This document shows, piece by piece, positions 45,498 to 55,056 of a stretch of DNA of 64,000 nt. The notes beneath the pieces are model-generated. The model was given only the letters and a program-made list of their open reading frames with translations. It ran no database searches and had not been told where the DNA came from. Both the position numbers and the translations under genes were made by a program. Where the stretch lies: positions 154,687 to 218,686 of the forward strand of contig JACONL010000001.1 in assembly GCA_014332745.1 (NCBI GenBank), given 5' to 3'. Every line of letters begins with the position of its first letter. Positions within the stretch are counted from its first letter, which is position 1. Origin of the DNA: Alphaproteobacteria bacterium GM7ARS4 (GTDB taxonomy: Bacteria > Pseudomonadota > Alphaproteobacteria > GM7ARS4).

Positions 45498-45962
45498 ATG
45501 CACGATAACCACCAGATCCTCCATGCCACCGCCCTCAGCTATCATCAGCAAGGTATCTTGCTCCAAGGGGACTCAGGACAAGGGAAATCAGAAACCGCCC
45601 TCTGTCTTATCGATAGAGGCGCGATTCTCGTAGCCGATGACATGGTCATCCTCTATAAAGAAGAGGGACGACTCTTTGTCGCTGTGCCAGACATCATGGA
45701 TGAACAACCCCATAACCCATTATGGGGAAAACTCGCATTGCGTGGCATAGGCATGCTCGACATGCCCTACCAGAAAAAAAGCCCTTTGCACCTCTTCGTC
45801 ACGCTCCATGACAAAGCCCCTATGGAAACACCATGTCCCGTCCAAACAAAAACATGGTGGGGTCTCCATGTGCCTGTCGTCGCATGTTGCGCCTTCGAAC
45901 ATACGGCAGCCATCAAGATTCTCTATGCGCTCCGCGCCTATGCGCCCAACAACACACCATGA
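45498..45962 (+). CDS. hprK: HPr kinase/phosphorylase, short alphaproteobacterial type
   Basis: The 154-residue protein contains only the C-terminal kinase domain, as usual in alphaproteobacteria. The P-loop is GDSGQGKSETA, then DRGAILVADD, and RGIGMLD matches the HprK signature. It phosphorylates a Ser on HPr. A TTG at 45483 overlapping the chvG stop is an alternative start. It lies between chvG and the PTS genes. Confidence 0.85.
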   Translation: MHDNHQILHATALSYHQQGILLQGDSGQGKSETALCLIDRGAILVADDMVILYKEEGRLFVAVPDIMDEQPHNPLWGKLALRGIGMLDMPYQKKSPLHLFVTLHDKAPMETPCPVQTKTWWGLHVPVVACCAFEHTAAIKILYALRAYAPNNTP

Positions 45963-45974
45963 GTCCACAAGCCC

Positions 45975-46415
45975 ATGATAGGTATCATCCTCGTCACCCA
46001 TGGCCGCCTCGCCTTAGACTTCATCGAAGCGCTAGAGCATATTGTCGGCAGGCAAGACAATATCAAAGCCATATGCATCGAAAACTATGAAGACGTAGAA
46101 GCGAGTCAGCAGGCCATCATCAACGCGTCAGAGTCGATGAATGAGGGAGAAGGCGTCCTTATTATCAGCGATGTCTTTGGGAGCACCCCCGCCAACATCA
46201 CGCTGGATATGGTGGACAAGAAAGACGTCATCGTCCTCAGCGGCGTGAACTTGCCTCTTCTCGTCAAAGTCGACGCCTTACGTAGAGAACCCAAGCACAA
46301 ACGTTGTTTACGCGACATCGCCATGGAGGCATGTGAGGCGGGGAGAAAAGGTATCTGTTTCGCATCGACCCTGTTAGAACAGATACACCCCAAAACACAA
46401 ACCCATAAGCCATAA
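45975..46415 (+). CDS. PTS EIIA protein of the mannose family
   Basis: This 146-residue EIIA-Man-type (ManX-like) protein has the phosphorylated His9 in ILVTHGRLA and ISDVFGSTPAN in the middle. No membrane PTS permease is nearby, so it probably acts in signalling (for example on ChvG or metabolic enzymes) rather than transport. It follows hprK by 12 nt. Confidence 0.85.
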   Translation: MIGIILVTHGRLALDFIEALEHIVGRQDNIKAICIENYEDVEASQQAIINASESMNEGEGVLIISDVFGSTPANITLDMVDKKDVIVLSGVNLPLLVKVDALRREPKHKRCLRDIAMEACEAGRKGICFASTLLEQIHPKTQTHKP

Positions 46416-46435
46416 CAGAAGCCATGAAGGGCACT

Positions 46436-46726
46436 ATGGACAAACAAGAGATGCCGTCTGTCTCGAAAAAACTCACTATCACCAACAAATTGGGACTCCA
46501 TGCACGCGCCGCCACAAAATTCGTGCATATCGCCATGGCCCATCACGCCAAAGTGCGCGTATACCGTGGCACATTATGTGCCAATGGACGCTCGATCTTA
46601 GGCTTGATGATGCTCGCCGCGACGCAAGGAAGCGTCATCCATATCCATGCCCAAGGTGAAGACGCACAGGATGTCCTGCAATCCCTCACCCGACTCATTC
46701 ACGACAAATTCGGTGAAGAGGAATGA
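46436..46726 (+). CDS. ptsH: Phosphocarrier protein HPr
   Basis: The 96-residue HPr receives phosphate from EI on His in GLHARAATKFV. The HprK target Ser is in ANGRSILGLMML. The ATG 46436 is preferred (GAAGGG 4-5 nt upstream); ATG 46424 is possible. It overlaps ptsI as ATGA. Confidence 0.87.
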   Translation: MDKQEMPSVSKKLTITNKLGLHARAATKFVHIAMAHHAKVRVYRGTLCANGRSILGLMMLAATQGSVIHIHAQGEDAQDVLQSLTRLIHDKFGEEE

Positions 46727-48585
46727 TGACAGACCAGAAAGAACAACGTCTACAGGGGCTTGGCGTCTCCACAGGCATTGCCATCGGGCCTGCCTCCGTG
46801 CAAGAAGCCCATATCCCGAAAGTAGAAAAATACACCATCGACCCGACAGCATGCGATGACACGCGCCAACATCTCATGCGCGCCGTCACCGCCACACGTA
46901 AAACGCTCCTCGCCCTCAAGAAGAAGTCAACGCTCCTTTACCCCTCCCTGTTGAATTCAGGCATAGGAAGAGAGATCACCCTGCTGTTAGACGCCCATCT
47001 CCATATGCTGGACGATGGCTCGCGCCTCATGCGCCTCATGGAACACCATATCACAGGAAAACTCATGAACGCCTCATGGGCTACGTTCGAAGCCATCGAG
47101 CATATCGCCTCGCAATTTCAAGCCATGAAAGACCCCTATCTCTCGGCAAGAGCCGAAGATGTGCGCGAATTAGGCATGCGCTTGCTCCGCCATATCGATG
47201 CGACATCCACCGCCACAAGCCCCGCCTCAACTCATGAGACGCCTATGCCACAACAATATCCCCACGGTCATATCCTCCTCGCCCAAGATTTTACGCCAGC
47301 CGACACCGTCTTGCTCGACCCCCTCCATGTCCTTGCCATTGCCACAGAGAGCGGCGGGCGGGAAAGCCATACTGCCATTATGGCAAGGGCATTGGGGATT
47401 CCCGCTGTTCTTGGTGTGTACCAATTGACGACATCCATAGGCAATGGCGACCAAATTGTCCTCGATGGCGACAATGGCCTCATCATCACACGCCCCAACG
47501 CCCACACCATCAAACATTATCACAGCAAACGCTCCCAAGAAAAACAGCAACGAGAGCACCTTGCCACCCTCAAAAAACGCCCAGCATGCACAACCGACCA
47601 ACAGCATATTCACCTCCTTGCCAATATCGAATTGCCCCGAGAATGCGCCCATGTGGACGCCCATGGGGCTGAAGGCATTGGGTTGGTGCGTAGTGAATTT
47701 CTCTATATGAATCGTGACGACCTCCCCGATGAAGAAGAGCAATATCACTTTTACAAAGATATTGTCTGCTCTATAGGCGATAGGCCCGTCACCATACGCA
47801 CCCTCGATGTGGGAGGTGAAAAACTGGCCACATCTATGGGCGATATGCTCAGCGATAAAGGTGAAAATCCTGCTCTGGGCTTACGCGCCATTCGTTTTGC
47901 CCTTAAACATCCCCATATTTTCCGCGTCCAATTGGCCGCCATCTTGCGCGCCTTCGCACAGCGCGCGCATCACAACAGCACGGGAGAAAAGGCACAGCCA
48001 TACACAGGACAATGCCGTATTTTGCTCCCTATGATTTCTTGCGCCCAAGAGATTATCCAAGCGCGCGCCATCATAGACGAGGTGGCACAAGACCTCACCC
48101 GACGTCATATTCCTCTCCCGCGCCCCATGCCATCCATCGGTATCATGATAGAAACGCCCAGCGCTGCTGTCGCTGCCGACACCCTTGCGCCCCTATGCGA
48201 CTTTTTCTCTATCGGCACGAATGACCTCACCATGTATACCCTTGCCATTGACCGCGGCAATGAAGAAGTCGCTCACCTCTACACACCCCTCCATCCTGCT
48301 GTCCTTCGCCTCATTCATCAATCAGCGCAAGCCGCCCACAAACATCAACTCTCTCTCGTTGTCTGCGGAGAAATCGCAGGCGACCCCTTCTATGCTGGCC
48401 TCCTCATCGGTTTAGGCGTGAAAGAACTCTCCATGAACCCGACCGCCGTGCCTCGCGTCAAGCAACGCATTCTCCATACGGATAGCCGTCAAGCGAAACA
48501 ACTGGCGGATAAAGCCCTCAAAGCCCTCAATGACACCGAGATAATCCAGCTGTTAGAGAAATTTCATCACCCCGACAGGCCATAA
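46723..48585 (+). CDS. ptsI: Phosphoenolpyruvate-protein phosphotransferase (enzyme I)
   Basis: The 620-residue enzyme I starts the phosphorelay. The N-terminal [11 protein letters not shown], the phosphorylated His in [14 protein letters not shown] (about residue 210), and the PEP-binding barrel with the active-site Cys in [11 protein letters not shown] are all clear, as is [12 protein letters not shown]. It has no N-terminal GAF domain, so it is EI rather than the nitrogen paralogue EI-Ntr. It is coupled to ptsH by overlap. Confidence 0.92.
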   Translation: MMTDQKEQRLQGLGVSTGIAIGPASVQEAHIPKVEKYTIDPTACDDTRQHLMRAVTATRKTLLALKKKSTLLYPSLLNSGIGREITLLLDAHLHMLDDGSRLMRLMEHHITGKLMNASWATFEAIEHIASQFQAMKDPYLSARAEDVRELGMRLLRHIDATSTATSPASTHETPMPQQYPHGHILLAQDFTPADTVLLDPLHVLAIATESGGRESHTAIMARALGIPAVLGVYQLTTSIGNGDQIVLDGDNGLIITRPNAHTIKHYHSKRSQEKQQREHLATLKKRPACTTDQQHIHLLANIELPRECAHVDAHGAEGIGLVRSEFLYMNRDDLPDEEEQYHFYKDIVCSIGDRPVTIRTLDVGGEKLATSMGDMLSDKGENPALGLRAIRFALKHPHIFRVQLAAILRAFAQRAHHNSTGEKAQPYTGQCRILLPMISCAQEIIQARAIIDEVAQDLTRRHIPLPRPMPSIGIMIETPSAAVAADTLAPLCDFFSIGTNDLTMYTLAIDRGNEEVAHLYTPLHPAVLRLIHQSAQAAHKHQLSLVVCGEIAGDPFYAGLLIGLGVKELSMNPTAVPRVKQRILHTDSRQAKQLADKALKALNDTEIIQLLEKFHHPDRP

Positions 48586-48634
48586 CATCTGTATAGTAGG
48601 GAACAGCCATGCACCCCTTAGGAGACAACCCCTT

Positions 48635-49954
48635 ATGAAGACATCTATGACACAAGAGACTAAGACCAGCAACGATTATAAAGTCGCCGATATGGCCCTT
48701 GCCGAATGGGGACGCAAAGAAATCGATATTGCCGAAAGTGAAATGCCCGGACTCATGGCACTCCGCCAAGACTATGGACAGAAAAAACCCCTCAAAGGCG
48801 CGCGCCTCACAGGCTGTCTCCATATGACCATACAGACAGCCGTCCTTATCGAAACTCTGCAAGCGTTAGGGGCGGACATACGCTGGAGTTCATGCAATAT
48901 CTTCTCGACCCAAGACCATGCCGCCGCCGCCATCGCCGCCACAGGAACGCCCGTCTTCGCATGGAAAGGTGAAACAGAGGAAGAATACTGGCAATGCGTT
49001 GAAGCAAGCCTCTATGGCAAAAACGGATGGCGTCCTAATATGCTGTTAGATGACGGCGGCGACCTCACGCTCTATGTCCATGAGAAACATCCCTCTCTTC
49101 TCAAAGAGATACGCGGCGTCTCAGAGGAAACAACCACCGGCGTCATGCGCCTCTATGACATGCAAGAAAAAGGACAGCTCGGCATGCCCGCCTTCGACGT
49201 CAATAACAGCGTCACAAAGTCTAAATTCGACAATATCTATGGATGTCGTGAGAGCCTTATCGACGGCATCAAACGCGCCACCGACGTCATGCTGGGCGGA
49301 AAATCTGCCGTCATCTGTGGCTATGGCGATGTGGGAAAAGGATGTGCCGAATCCTTGCGCGGGCAAGGCGCACGAGTCTCTATCACCGAAATTGACCCCA
49401 TATGCGCCTTACAAGCCGCTATGGACGGATTCTCGGTGGTGACCATGGACACAGCCGCCCCTATGGGCGATATTTTTATTACCGCCACAGGCAATAAAGA
49501 CGTCATCACCATCGACCATATGCGCGCCATGAAAGACAGAGCCATCCTCTGCAATATCGGGCATTTCGATAGTGAAATTCAGGTAGAGGCCTTACGGAAT
49601 CTGCCATGGACATCCATCAAACCACAAGTGGATGAAATACGCTTTGCCGATAACAAACGCATCATCCTCTTGGCCGAAGGGCGTCTCGTCAATCTGGGCT
49701 GTGCCACAGGACATCCTAGCTTTGTCATGAGCGCATCCTTCTCTAACCAAGTCCTCGCACAAATCGAGCTATGGCAACATCACAAAAAATACGAGAAAAA
49801 AGTCTATGTCCTCCCACGCCACCTCGATGAACAAGTGGCGCGCCTCCATCTCGATAAAGTCGATGCGCACCTCTCTACCCTCTCCCAAGAGCAAGCCGAC
49901 TATATCGGTGTGCCTGTGGAAGGACCTTACAAATCCGACAGCTACCGCTACTAA
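48635..49954 (+). CDS. ahcY: Adenosylhomocysteinase
   Basis: The NAD-dependent enzyme splits S-adenosylhomocysteine to homocysteine and adenosine. [17 protein letters not shown], the Rossmann loop [12 protein letters not shown] and the C-terminal YKSDSYRY are diagnostic. At 439 residues it has normal bacterial length. AGGAGAC sits 8 nt before the ATG. It closes the chvG-PTS-ahcY run conserved in alphaproteobacteria. Confidence 0.95.
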   Translation: MKTSMTQETKTSNDYKVADMALAEWGRKEIDIAESEMPGLMALRQDYGQKKPLKGARLTGCLHMTIQTAVLIETLQALGADIRWSSCNIFSTQDHAAAAIAATGTPVFAWKGETEEEYWQCVEASLYGKNGWRPNMLLDDGGDLTLYVHEKHPSLLKEIRGVSEETTTGVMRLYDMQEKGQLGMPAFDVNNSVTKSKFDNIYGCRESLIDGIKRATDVMLGGKSAVICGYGDVGKGCAESLRGQGARVSITEIDPICALQAAMDGFSVVTMDTAAPMGDIFITATGNKDVITIDHMRAMKDRAILCNIGHFDSEIQVEALRNLPWTSIKPQVDEIRFADNKRIILLAEGRLVNLGCATGHPSFVMSASFSNQVLAQIELWQHHKKYEKKVYVLPRHLDEQVARLHLDKVDAHLSTLSQEQADYIGVPVEGPYKSDSYRY

Positions 49955-50015
49955 AAAAGCGCCATCTCAAAAACGCCCGCCTCAGACATGCCCCCTCAAA
50001 CATGTCATGTGGGAC

Positions 50016-51059
50016 TCAGCGTGGCGTCTGAGCGGGGTCGCCTTTTGCCGTCGAATACTGAAAGCGCGGTTTTTTCCCATCATGGAGCAACGCATAGATG
50101 GATTGTGCCGCCATGGCGGCTTCCGAAAAGCCACACAAGATGAGTTTTAACTTATGCGGATACGTCACAATATCGCCAACAGCAAAGACACGCGACAGAG
50201 ACGTCTCTAAGGTTGTGGCATTGACGCAGAGGCGATGATTGTCGAATTGAAGACGCCAACCGCTGATAGGCCCAAGCTGGGACGCTAAACCAAAGAAGGC
50301 CAGCATGTCATCGGCGTCGACTCGTTTTTTCTCTCCCTTGAGTGTCTTAAGACCAACAGCGCGGAGCGTGCCTTGTGCCACATCGCCATCCACAGACTCA
50401 AGAACATAAGGCGTCACCACGTCGATCTGTCCTTGCTGTGCTTTCTCATGAACCATACGCACCGTCTCTGGCACGGCGCGAAATTTGTCGCGCCGATGCA
50501 CCAACGTCACATGACGCGCCGTCTCAGCTAAAGCGCACGCCCAATCTAAAGCGGAATCACCACCGCCAATAATGACAACACGCCGCCCCTGAAAACGCCG
50601 CACATCCTGCACGCTATAAAAGACGCTTTTGCCCTCATACGCCTCGATATGCTCGATGGGAGGCTTGTTTGGCACAAAGGCGCCGCCGCCAGCCGCGATT
50701 ACCACCGCCTTGAAAGTAAAGGTCTCACCCGTATGGTCACGCAAGGTGACGACATCAGAACCCACCTCTAAACCCGCGATCTGACATCCTAAATGATAGT
50801 GGGGCGCATAAGGCGACGCCTGTTCCTTGAGCTGAGCAATAAGAACAGACGCCTCGATGGACGGATAGGCGGGAATATCATAGATAGGCTTCTCAGGATA
50901 GAGAGCCGCGCATTGCCCGCCAGCCTCCTGTAAAGAGTCAAAGAGATGACACGCCATGCCCAATTGCCCACAGGCAAAAACAGAAAACAGCCCCACAGGA
51001 CCCGCACCAATAATGGCAATATCACCAGAGGAAAAAGAAGAAGAAGACGCCACCATCAC
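50016..51059 (-). CDS. Ferredoxin-NADP reductase, thioredoxin-reductase-like type
   Basis: This 347-residue flavoprotein of the YumC/TrxR-like FNR group passes electrons between NADPH and ferredoxin. The FAD motif GAGPVGL lies near residue 17, GGQCAALYPEKPIYDIP follows, and the NADP motif is VVIIGGGDSALDWA. There is no redox CxxC, which rules out thioredoxin reductase. The C-terminal AVGDIV is intact. It is transcribed alone toward ahcY. Confidence 0.87.
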   Translation of the reverse strand: MMVASSSSFSSGDIAIIGAGPVGLFSVFACGQLGMACHLFDSLQEAGGQCAALYPEKPIYDIPAYPSIEASVLIAQLKEQASPYAPHYHLGCQIAGLEVGSDVVTLRDHTGETFTFKAVVIAAGGGAFVPNKPPIEHIEAYEGKSVFYSVQDVRRFQGRRVVIIGGGDSALDWACALAETARHVTLVHRRDKFRAVPETVRMVHEKAQQGQIDVVTPYVLESVDGDVAQGTLRAVGLKTLKGEKKRVDADDMLAFFGLASQLGPISGWRLQFDNHRLCVNATTLETSLSRVFAVGDIVTYPHKLKLILCGFSEAAMAAQSIYALLHDGKKPRFQYSTAKGDPAQTPR

Positions 51060-51225
51060 ACCAAGAGGATAAAAGAATATAAAGAGAGATTTTCACCGCC
51101 ATCATAACACAAAAGACAAAAGACGATAGCCCCGCCATGGTGTCGCATCATCCTAAGAGACCCTAAGAGACATCCGCGCCCCCCTCATGAACGTCCCGCT
51201 CAGGTACTTCACTTAATGTCCTCCC

Positions 51226-51253
51226 TTGCAAAATATGCACACTATGCTATAAG
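51226..51253 (+). promoter_or_regulatory. Promoter for the subtilase autotransporter
   Basis: TTGCAA (51226-51231) and TATAAG (51248-51253) are 16 nt apart. The start of transcription near 51260 falls after ATG 51216, so translation should begin at ATG 51297 or 51309. A perfect tandem 10-nt repeat (CCTAAGAGAC twice, 51152-51171) lies upstream. Confidence 0.48.
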
Positions 51254-51296
51254 GATTGTGTATCAGCCCTGTTCACACAGAGAGACCTCCCGAACG

Positions 51297-54107
51297 ATGC
51301 GATGCTCCATGAATCTCGTGCGTCATATTCTTTGCCGACTCTGTGGCATGGTCTGTGTCGTCGTGTCCCTGTCCCATTGTGGAGGCGGGTCATCCCCATC
51401 AGGGGGTGGTATCATTACGCCCGTTGGCCTCTTAGCCACGCAGAATCAAGACGGCGGGACATCCTACCTCACGGGGGATGTGTTTCCTCTGGCGCGCTCC
51501 ATGTCTCAGCGTATGGGTGTGTTTGCCGAATTTGGTCATGGGATGGATGACAACGGCTATGCGCTGAGTCTCATCAACGCTGGCGCTGCCTATGCGCCCA
51601 CCGCCATGCTTCTTGAGGGAGGGCAAGCAGGCTTTCCCATCGCTCACCCGAGAAGACCCGGTGCGACCATCACCCCTTATCCCGACCCTAGGAGAACAGA
51701 CCCACTCTTAGGCCGACCTCCTTACCCCGAGAACATCGAGGATATGTTCCTCTTCCAACGCTATGTGAGCGGTTATGGCGTCACCCTCGGCATTTGGGAT
51801 ACACCGCTCTTTTTGGACAATAAAGAGCTCGAGGACAAGAAAATTCGCTATTTTAACGCAGCGACAACGCGCGACCCCCATGGCACACAAGTGGCAGCCC
51901 TCATGGCAGGAACATTTCACGATGACGGGTTAGGCGGGGTGATGGGTGTCGCCTTCGATGCGGACATCATCTCAGTGGGGGCGGGCATCGCACGCTCAGT
52001 CCCAAGGATGACACGTGTCTTCACAACACTCAGTCAATTAGGAGGGTTTGACCGATGTGAGACGGGCATCGGCGGCACATGCGCCCATGCCGTCATTGAC
52101 CTTTTTACAGGAAAAGCCAATTCAGCCATACGCGCCGATGTCGTCAATGCCAGTTTTGGCATACCAGGACTCATCGACCACTATTCACAGACCGAAGTCG
52201 AAAACAGCATCCCACGTATCCTTGCCGCCCTCAAGCAAGACACATCGTCGACCCGTAAGACGATTTTTGTGTTCGCAGCGGGCAATTCCAATAATATCAG
52301 CCCCGCCACATCGCCAGAATTTCTCGCTGGACTTCCCCTCCTCATTCCCGAACTAGAAGGGCATATGGTGGCCGTTGTCGCCGTCGATAAGGATAGGAAA
52401 ATCGCCGGTTTTTCTAACCGTTGTGGCATGGGCTCAGCGCATTACTGTATTGCCGCCCCCGGCGTTGATGTGCGCCTCACCAACGGCGCTGACAGGGGAC
52501 AGACCACAACGACAGGAAGCGGAACATCCTTCGCTGCCCCTCTCGTGACAGGGGCGCTCGCCCTCTTGATAGAGCGGTTTGGCGACCAAGGCTTGAGCGC
52601 GCAACAGCTCGTCAGACGCATGCTGCGCACAGCAGACAAGAATTTCGACTCCGACCCCACCAGCAACAGCGACGATACCGATGATTTAGATATCGATATG
52701 ATGACGGACTCCCCTGAGGAGATCATGCGTAAGCAAACATTCAATGCGGGCAACGACAATGACTATGAGGAGACAATCCACGGAGCGGGAATCCTCGATA
52801 TCGCAGCGTCCTTAGTACCCCACCAAGATATAGGGGACAGGTACAAGAGAGGACCTTTTGGGCGCTTCATTATTGGAGGGCGCACATTTGAAGACGCTGA
52901 GAGCGCCCCTGTGATGACAACACGTCTCTCCCTTCCACCCTCAGCGGGAGACGCTTTAGCAGCCTTCGGTCCCCGCGCCTTGACATTCTTTGACGACCTC
53001 GATACCGCTTTCCTTCTTCGAAGCGATTATATCATCGCCTCCCCTCCCTCCCCCTCCTTCGCCCAGCATGTCGAGACCATCTTCGACTCTTTTAGACAGA
53101 AAAGCAAAAAGACGACCATGCCCCTCAGCCCCCATGCTGTAGGCATATCCCCGACAACCCTCACAATGCATGTTGCCCCTGCCGTCTATGGCGGAGCACA
53201 TCGACAGCCTTCCACCGATTTTATGCTCTCGTTAGAGAGCCGTAAGGCGCACTTCACCATAAGTCACGGACCATCCCTTGACAGCAACAGCGTTTTCCAT
53301 GGGACTCGTCATCTTCTCCCCAGTAGCTTAGGCGACCATCATGCCTTTACCAACCCCTATATGATGCTGGCGTCCCAAGGGCTCGATTCTCGTCCTCGTG
53401 GTAAGAGCATAGGACTCAGCCAACATTATAAAACGCCCTATGGCACAATGGGCATGACCTTGAACCTCCATCGTTATGAAGCGGAACGCCACGCCGCTGC
53501 GCCAACCTCACCTTCACGCCCATGGAGTGGCGTTCTCCATTACAGCCCCTCACAGCCTTTCGCCTTTCACATCGGTGTCGTTGAAGAAAAAGAAACACTT
53601 CTCGCCAGCTATGGCACAGGGGCGCTCGCCATGACGCCAGAAAAAACGCTCTTTATGGGCATGCAACAAGAGTATCGTTTCTCGCCTCGTGTCTCCCTTA
53701 TCAGTCAAGGATTCATCGGCAGAAGCACGGCACGACCTCAGCAGGCCAGCATGCTCTCCCATATCACACCCATCATCAGCACACGTTTCGACAGCGCCTT
53801 GCATATACAAGAGATGTTCTCGCGCCATGATGCCCTCCTCCTTCATATCCAGCAACCCCTCCATATCGAATCAGGACGCGCCGTCATCCATTATGCCCAT
53901 TGGCGCAACGCCCATGGCCCCCTCTACCGCCATGTCGCTCTCCCCTTGACACCACACGCCAGAGAAATACGCCTTGGCATAGGCTACCAACGGCGCAACG
54001 CCCATCACCACTTGTCGCTCCGCACCGATTACACCCTCAACCCCAACCATCAACAACAGAATAAAAACGCCGTGCGGGTGCTCTTATCCATGAAAAAAAC
54101 ATTTTGA
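51297..54107 (+). CDS. Subtilase (S8) autotransporter serine protease
   Basis: The 936-residue protein begins with a signal peptide ending LSHC followed by a Gly/Ser-rich run, so it may be a lipoprotein although the lipobox is imperfect. The S8 passenger has an intact triad: Asp168 in GIWDTP, His195 in DPHGTQVA, Ser411 in GSGTSFAAP, and the oxyanion Asn in FAAGNSN. A C-terminal barrel of about 280 residues ends in a terminal Phe (MKKTF). It resembles proteolytic autotransporters that process surface or secreted proteins. It is a paralogue of the degenerate gene at 1084-5154. The ORF from 51216 includes the promoter and is therefore too long. Confidence 0.82.
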   Translation: MRCSMNLVRHILCRLCGMVCVVVSLSHCGGGSSPSGGGIITPVGLLATQNQDGGTSYLTGDVFPLARSMSQRMGVFAEFGHGMDDNGYALSLINAGAAYAPTAMLLEGGQAGFPIAHPRRPGATITPYPDPRRTDPLLGRPPYPENIEDMFLFQRYVSGYGVTLGIWDTPLFLDNKELEDKKIRYFNAATTRDPHGTQVAALMAGTFHDDGLGGVMGVAFDADIISVGAGIARSVPRMTRVFTTLSQLGGFDRCETGIGGTCAHAVIDLFTGKANSAIRADVVNASFGIPGLIDHYSQTEVENSIPRILAALKQDTSSTRKTIFVFAAGNSNNISPATSPEFLAGLPLLIPELEGHMVAVVAVDKDRKIAGFSNRCGMGSAHYCIAAPGVDVRLTNGADRGQTTTTGSGTSFAAPLVTGALALLIERFGDQGLSAQQLVRRMLRTADKNFDSDPTSNSDDTDDLDIDMMTDSPEEIMRKQTFNAGNDNDYEETIHGAGILDIAASLVPHQDIGDRYKRGPFGRFIIGGRTFEDAESAPVMTTRLSLPPSAGDALAAFGPRALTFFDDLDTAFLLRSDYIIASPPSPSFAQHVETIFDSFRQKSKKTTMPLSPHAVGISPTTLTMHVAPAVYGGAHRQPSTDFMLSLESRKAHFTISHGPSLDSNSVFHGTRHLLPSSLGDHHAFTNPYMMLASQGLDSRPRGKSIGLSQHYKTPYGTMGMTLNLHRYEAERHAAAPTSPSRPWSGVLHYSPSQPFAFHIGVVEEKETLLASYGTGALAMTPEKTLFMGMQQEYRFSPRVSLISQGFIGRSTARPQQASMLSHITPIISTRFDSALHIQEMFSRHDALLLHIQQPLHIESGRAVIHYAHWRNAHGPLYRHVALPLTPHAREIRLGIGYQRRNAHHHLSLRTDYTLNPNHQQQNKNAVRVLLSMKKTF

Positions 54108-54182
54108 TGTCTAGACGCTCTTCTCACTATGATACCATCATGACAAGTGCCAAACGCTTCATACATCGCATATAAGACGCCC

Positions 54183-54833
54183 ATGGGAAAGACAAAATAC
54201 AGCATCGAAGACAAAAAGAGGCACGGGACCATAGGCGGGATCTTTCTTATCATCCTCATGGCCCTTATTGGCTCTTTTTACCTCTATCATGACCAACAGC
54301 ATGGCACAGACCTACAATCCCTCGCTATCTCCCTCAGCCCTCAGACACACAACGGACAGGAAGAGATGGAAAACGACCTTCATCCAACGCCCTCCATGGA
54401 GGACATTGTCGACACCCCAACCGCCACAAAAACCTATAAGGTGAATGTCTCAGAGACAGACATCGTCCTCCTCGTCTCAACGCCCTATCGATATTACAAG
54501 TCGTTATCACAACAGAGGATGATGCATATGATGCATGACCTCTTTCACCCCTTCTATGTGGAAGGCACGTCCATCCAGCCTCCCCCTCCCGTCTATATCG
54601 CCACCATAGAGTCACATCAACGTCACCTCCACTATGATCACTGGTTGCGACAAGACGCATACCCATGGTTGAATAGACTCAATGCCGATAGGGCAAAAGA
54701 AGAACTCTCCATTGGCGAGCAACTCAATACAACGCAGATTAGATTGAGGCGCGACGACGTCAGCTCCCTCCATGACGGACTTTCGATACGTGATCGTTTG
54801 AGCGCCATCCTCTCCGTTGATACGAACTTTTAG
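54183..54833 (+). CDS. Membrane-anchored protein, unknown
   Basis: The 216-residue product (from ATG 54183) has a basic N-terminus, one membrane helix at about residues 16-36 (GGIFLIILMALIGSFYLY), an acidic linker, and a C-terminal periplasmic domain of about 130 residues rich in His, Tyr and Met. No family is recognised. It lies 75 nt after the autotransporter on the same strand. A GTG at 54147 is an alternative start. Confidence 0.5.
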   Translation: MGKTKYSIEDKKRHGTIGGIFLIILMALIGSFYLYHDQQHGTDLQSLAISLSPQTHNGQEEMENDLHPTPSMEDIVDTPTATKTYKVNVSETDIVLLVSTPYRYYKSLSQQRMMHMMHDLFHPFYVEGTSIQPPPPVYIATIESHQRHLHYDHWLRQDAYPWLNRLNADRAKEELSIGEQLNTTQIRLRRDDVSSLHDGLSIRDRLSAILSVDTNF

Positions 54834-54960
54834 CAGTTGCCATACAAAAACATTGGGCAGGGACATGGAGGCGCCGTTTTTTTTCAAAAACACATATCAT
54901 GCGAAAAGCCAATCATGCTACATTGTGACATGGAACATGTGGCGTTTCCATGCCACCAAC

Positions 54961-54976
54961 CTACAAGATATAGTGT
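54961..54976 (+). promoter_or_regulatory. NrdR-box-like sequence upstream of nrdJ
   Basis: The 16-mer CTACAAGATATAGTGT agrees with the NrdR-box consensus ACACWATATATWGTGT at 13 positions, including the whole right half. A weaker half site with ATATTGTA lies at 55021-55028, 53 nt away (about five helix turns). NrdR represses ribonucleotide reductase genes. Confidence 0.5.
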
Positions 54977-54983
54977 GTAACTC

Positions 54984-55013
54984 TGTGGATAAGGGGCCGT
55001 CAGCTGTGGATAG
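54984..55013 (-). promoter_or_regulatory. Two DnaA boxes upstream of nrdJ
   Basis: TGTGGATAA at 54984-54992 is the exact reverse complement of the DnaA box TTATCCACA. TGTGGATAG at 55005-55013 differs at one position. They have the same orientation, 21 nt apart, between the two NrdR-like sites. Confidence 0.5.
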
Positions 55014-55056
55014 AGTGTGCATATTGTAGGTTATCTCTTTAACATTCGCGGGATGG

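Noticed and set aside
54984-55013. Replication origin
   Set aside because: Only two DnaA boxes are present, with no AT-rich unwinding element and no origin-type neighbours; a promoter role is simpler.
54834-55056. Cobalamin riboswitch before nrdJ
   Set aside because: No B12-box-like sequence or matching fold could be found in the 223-nt leader.
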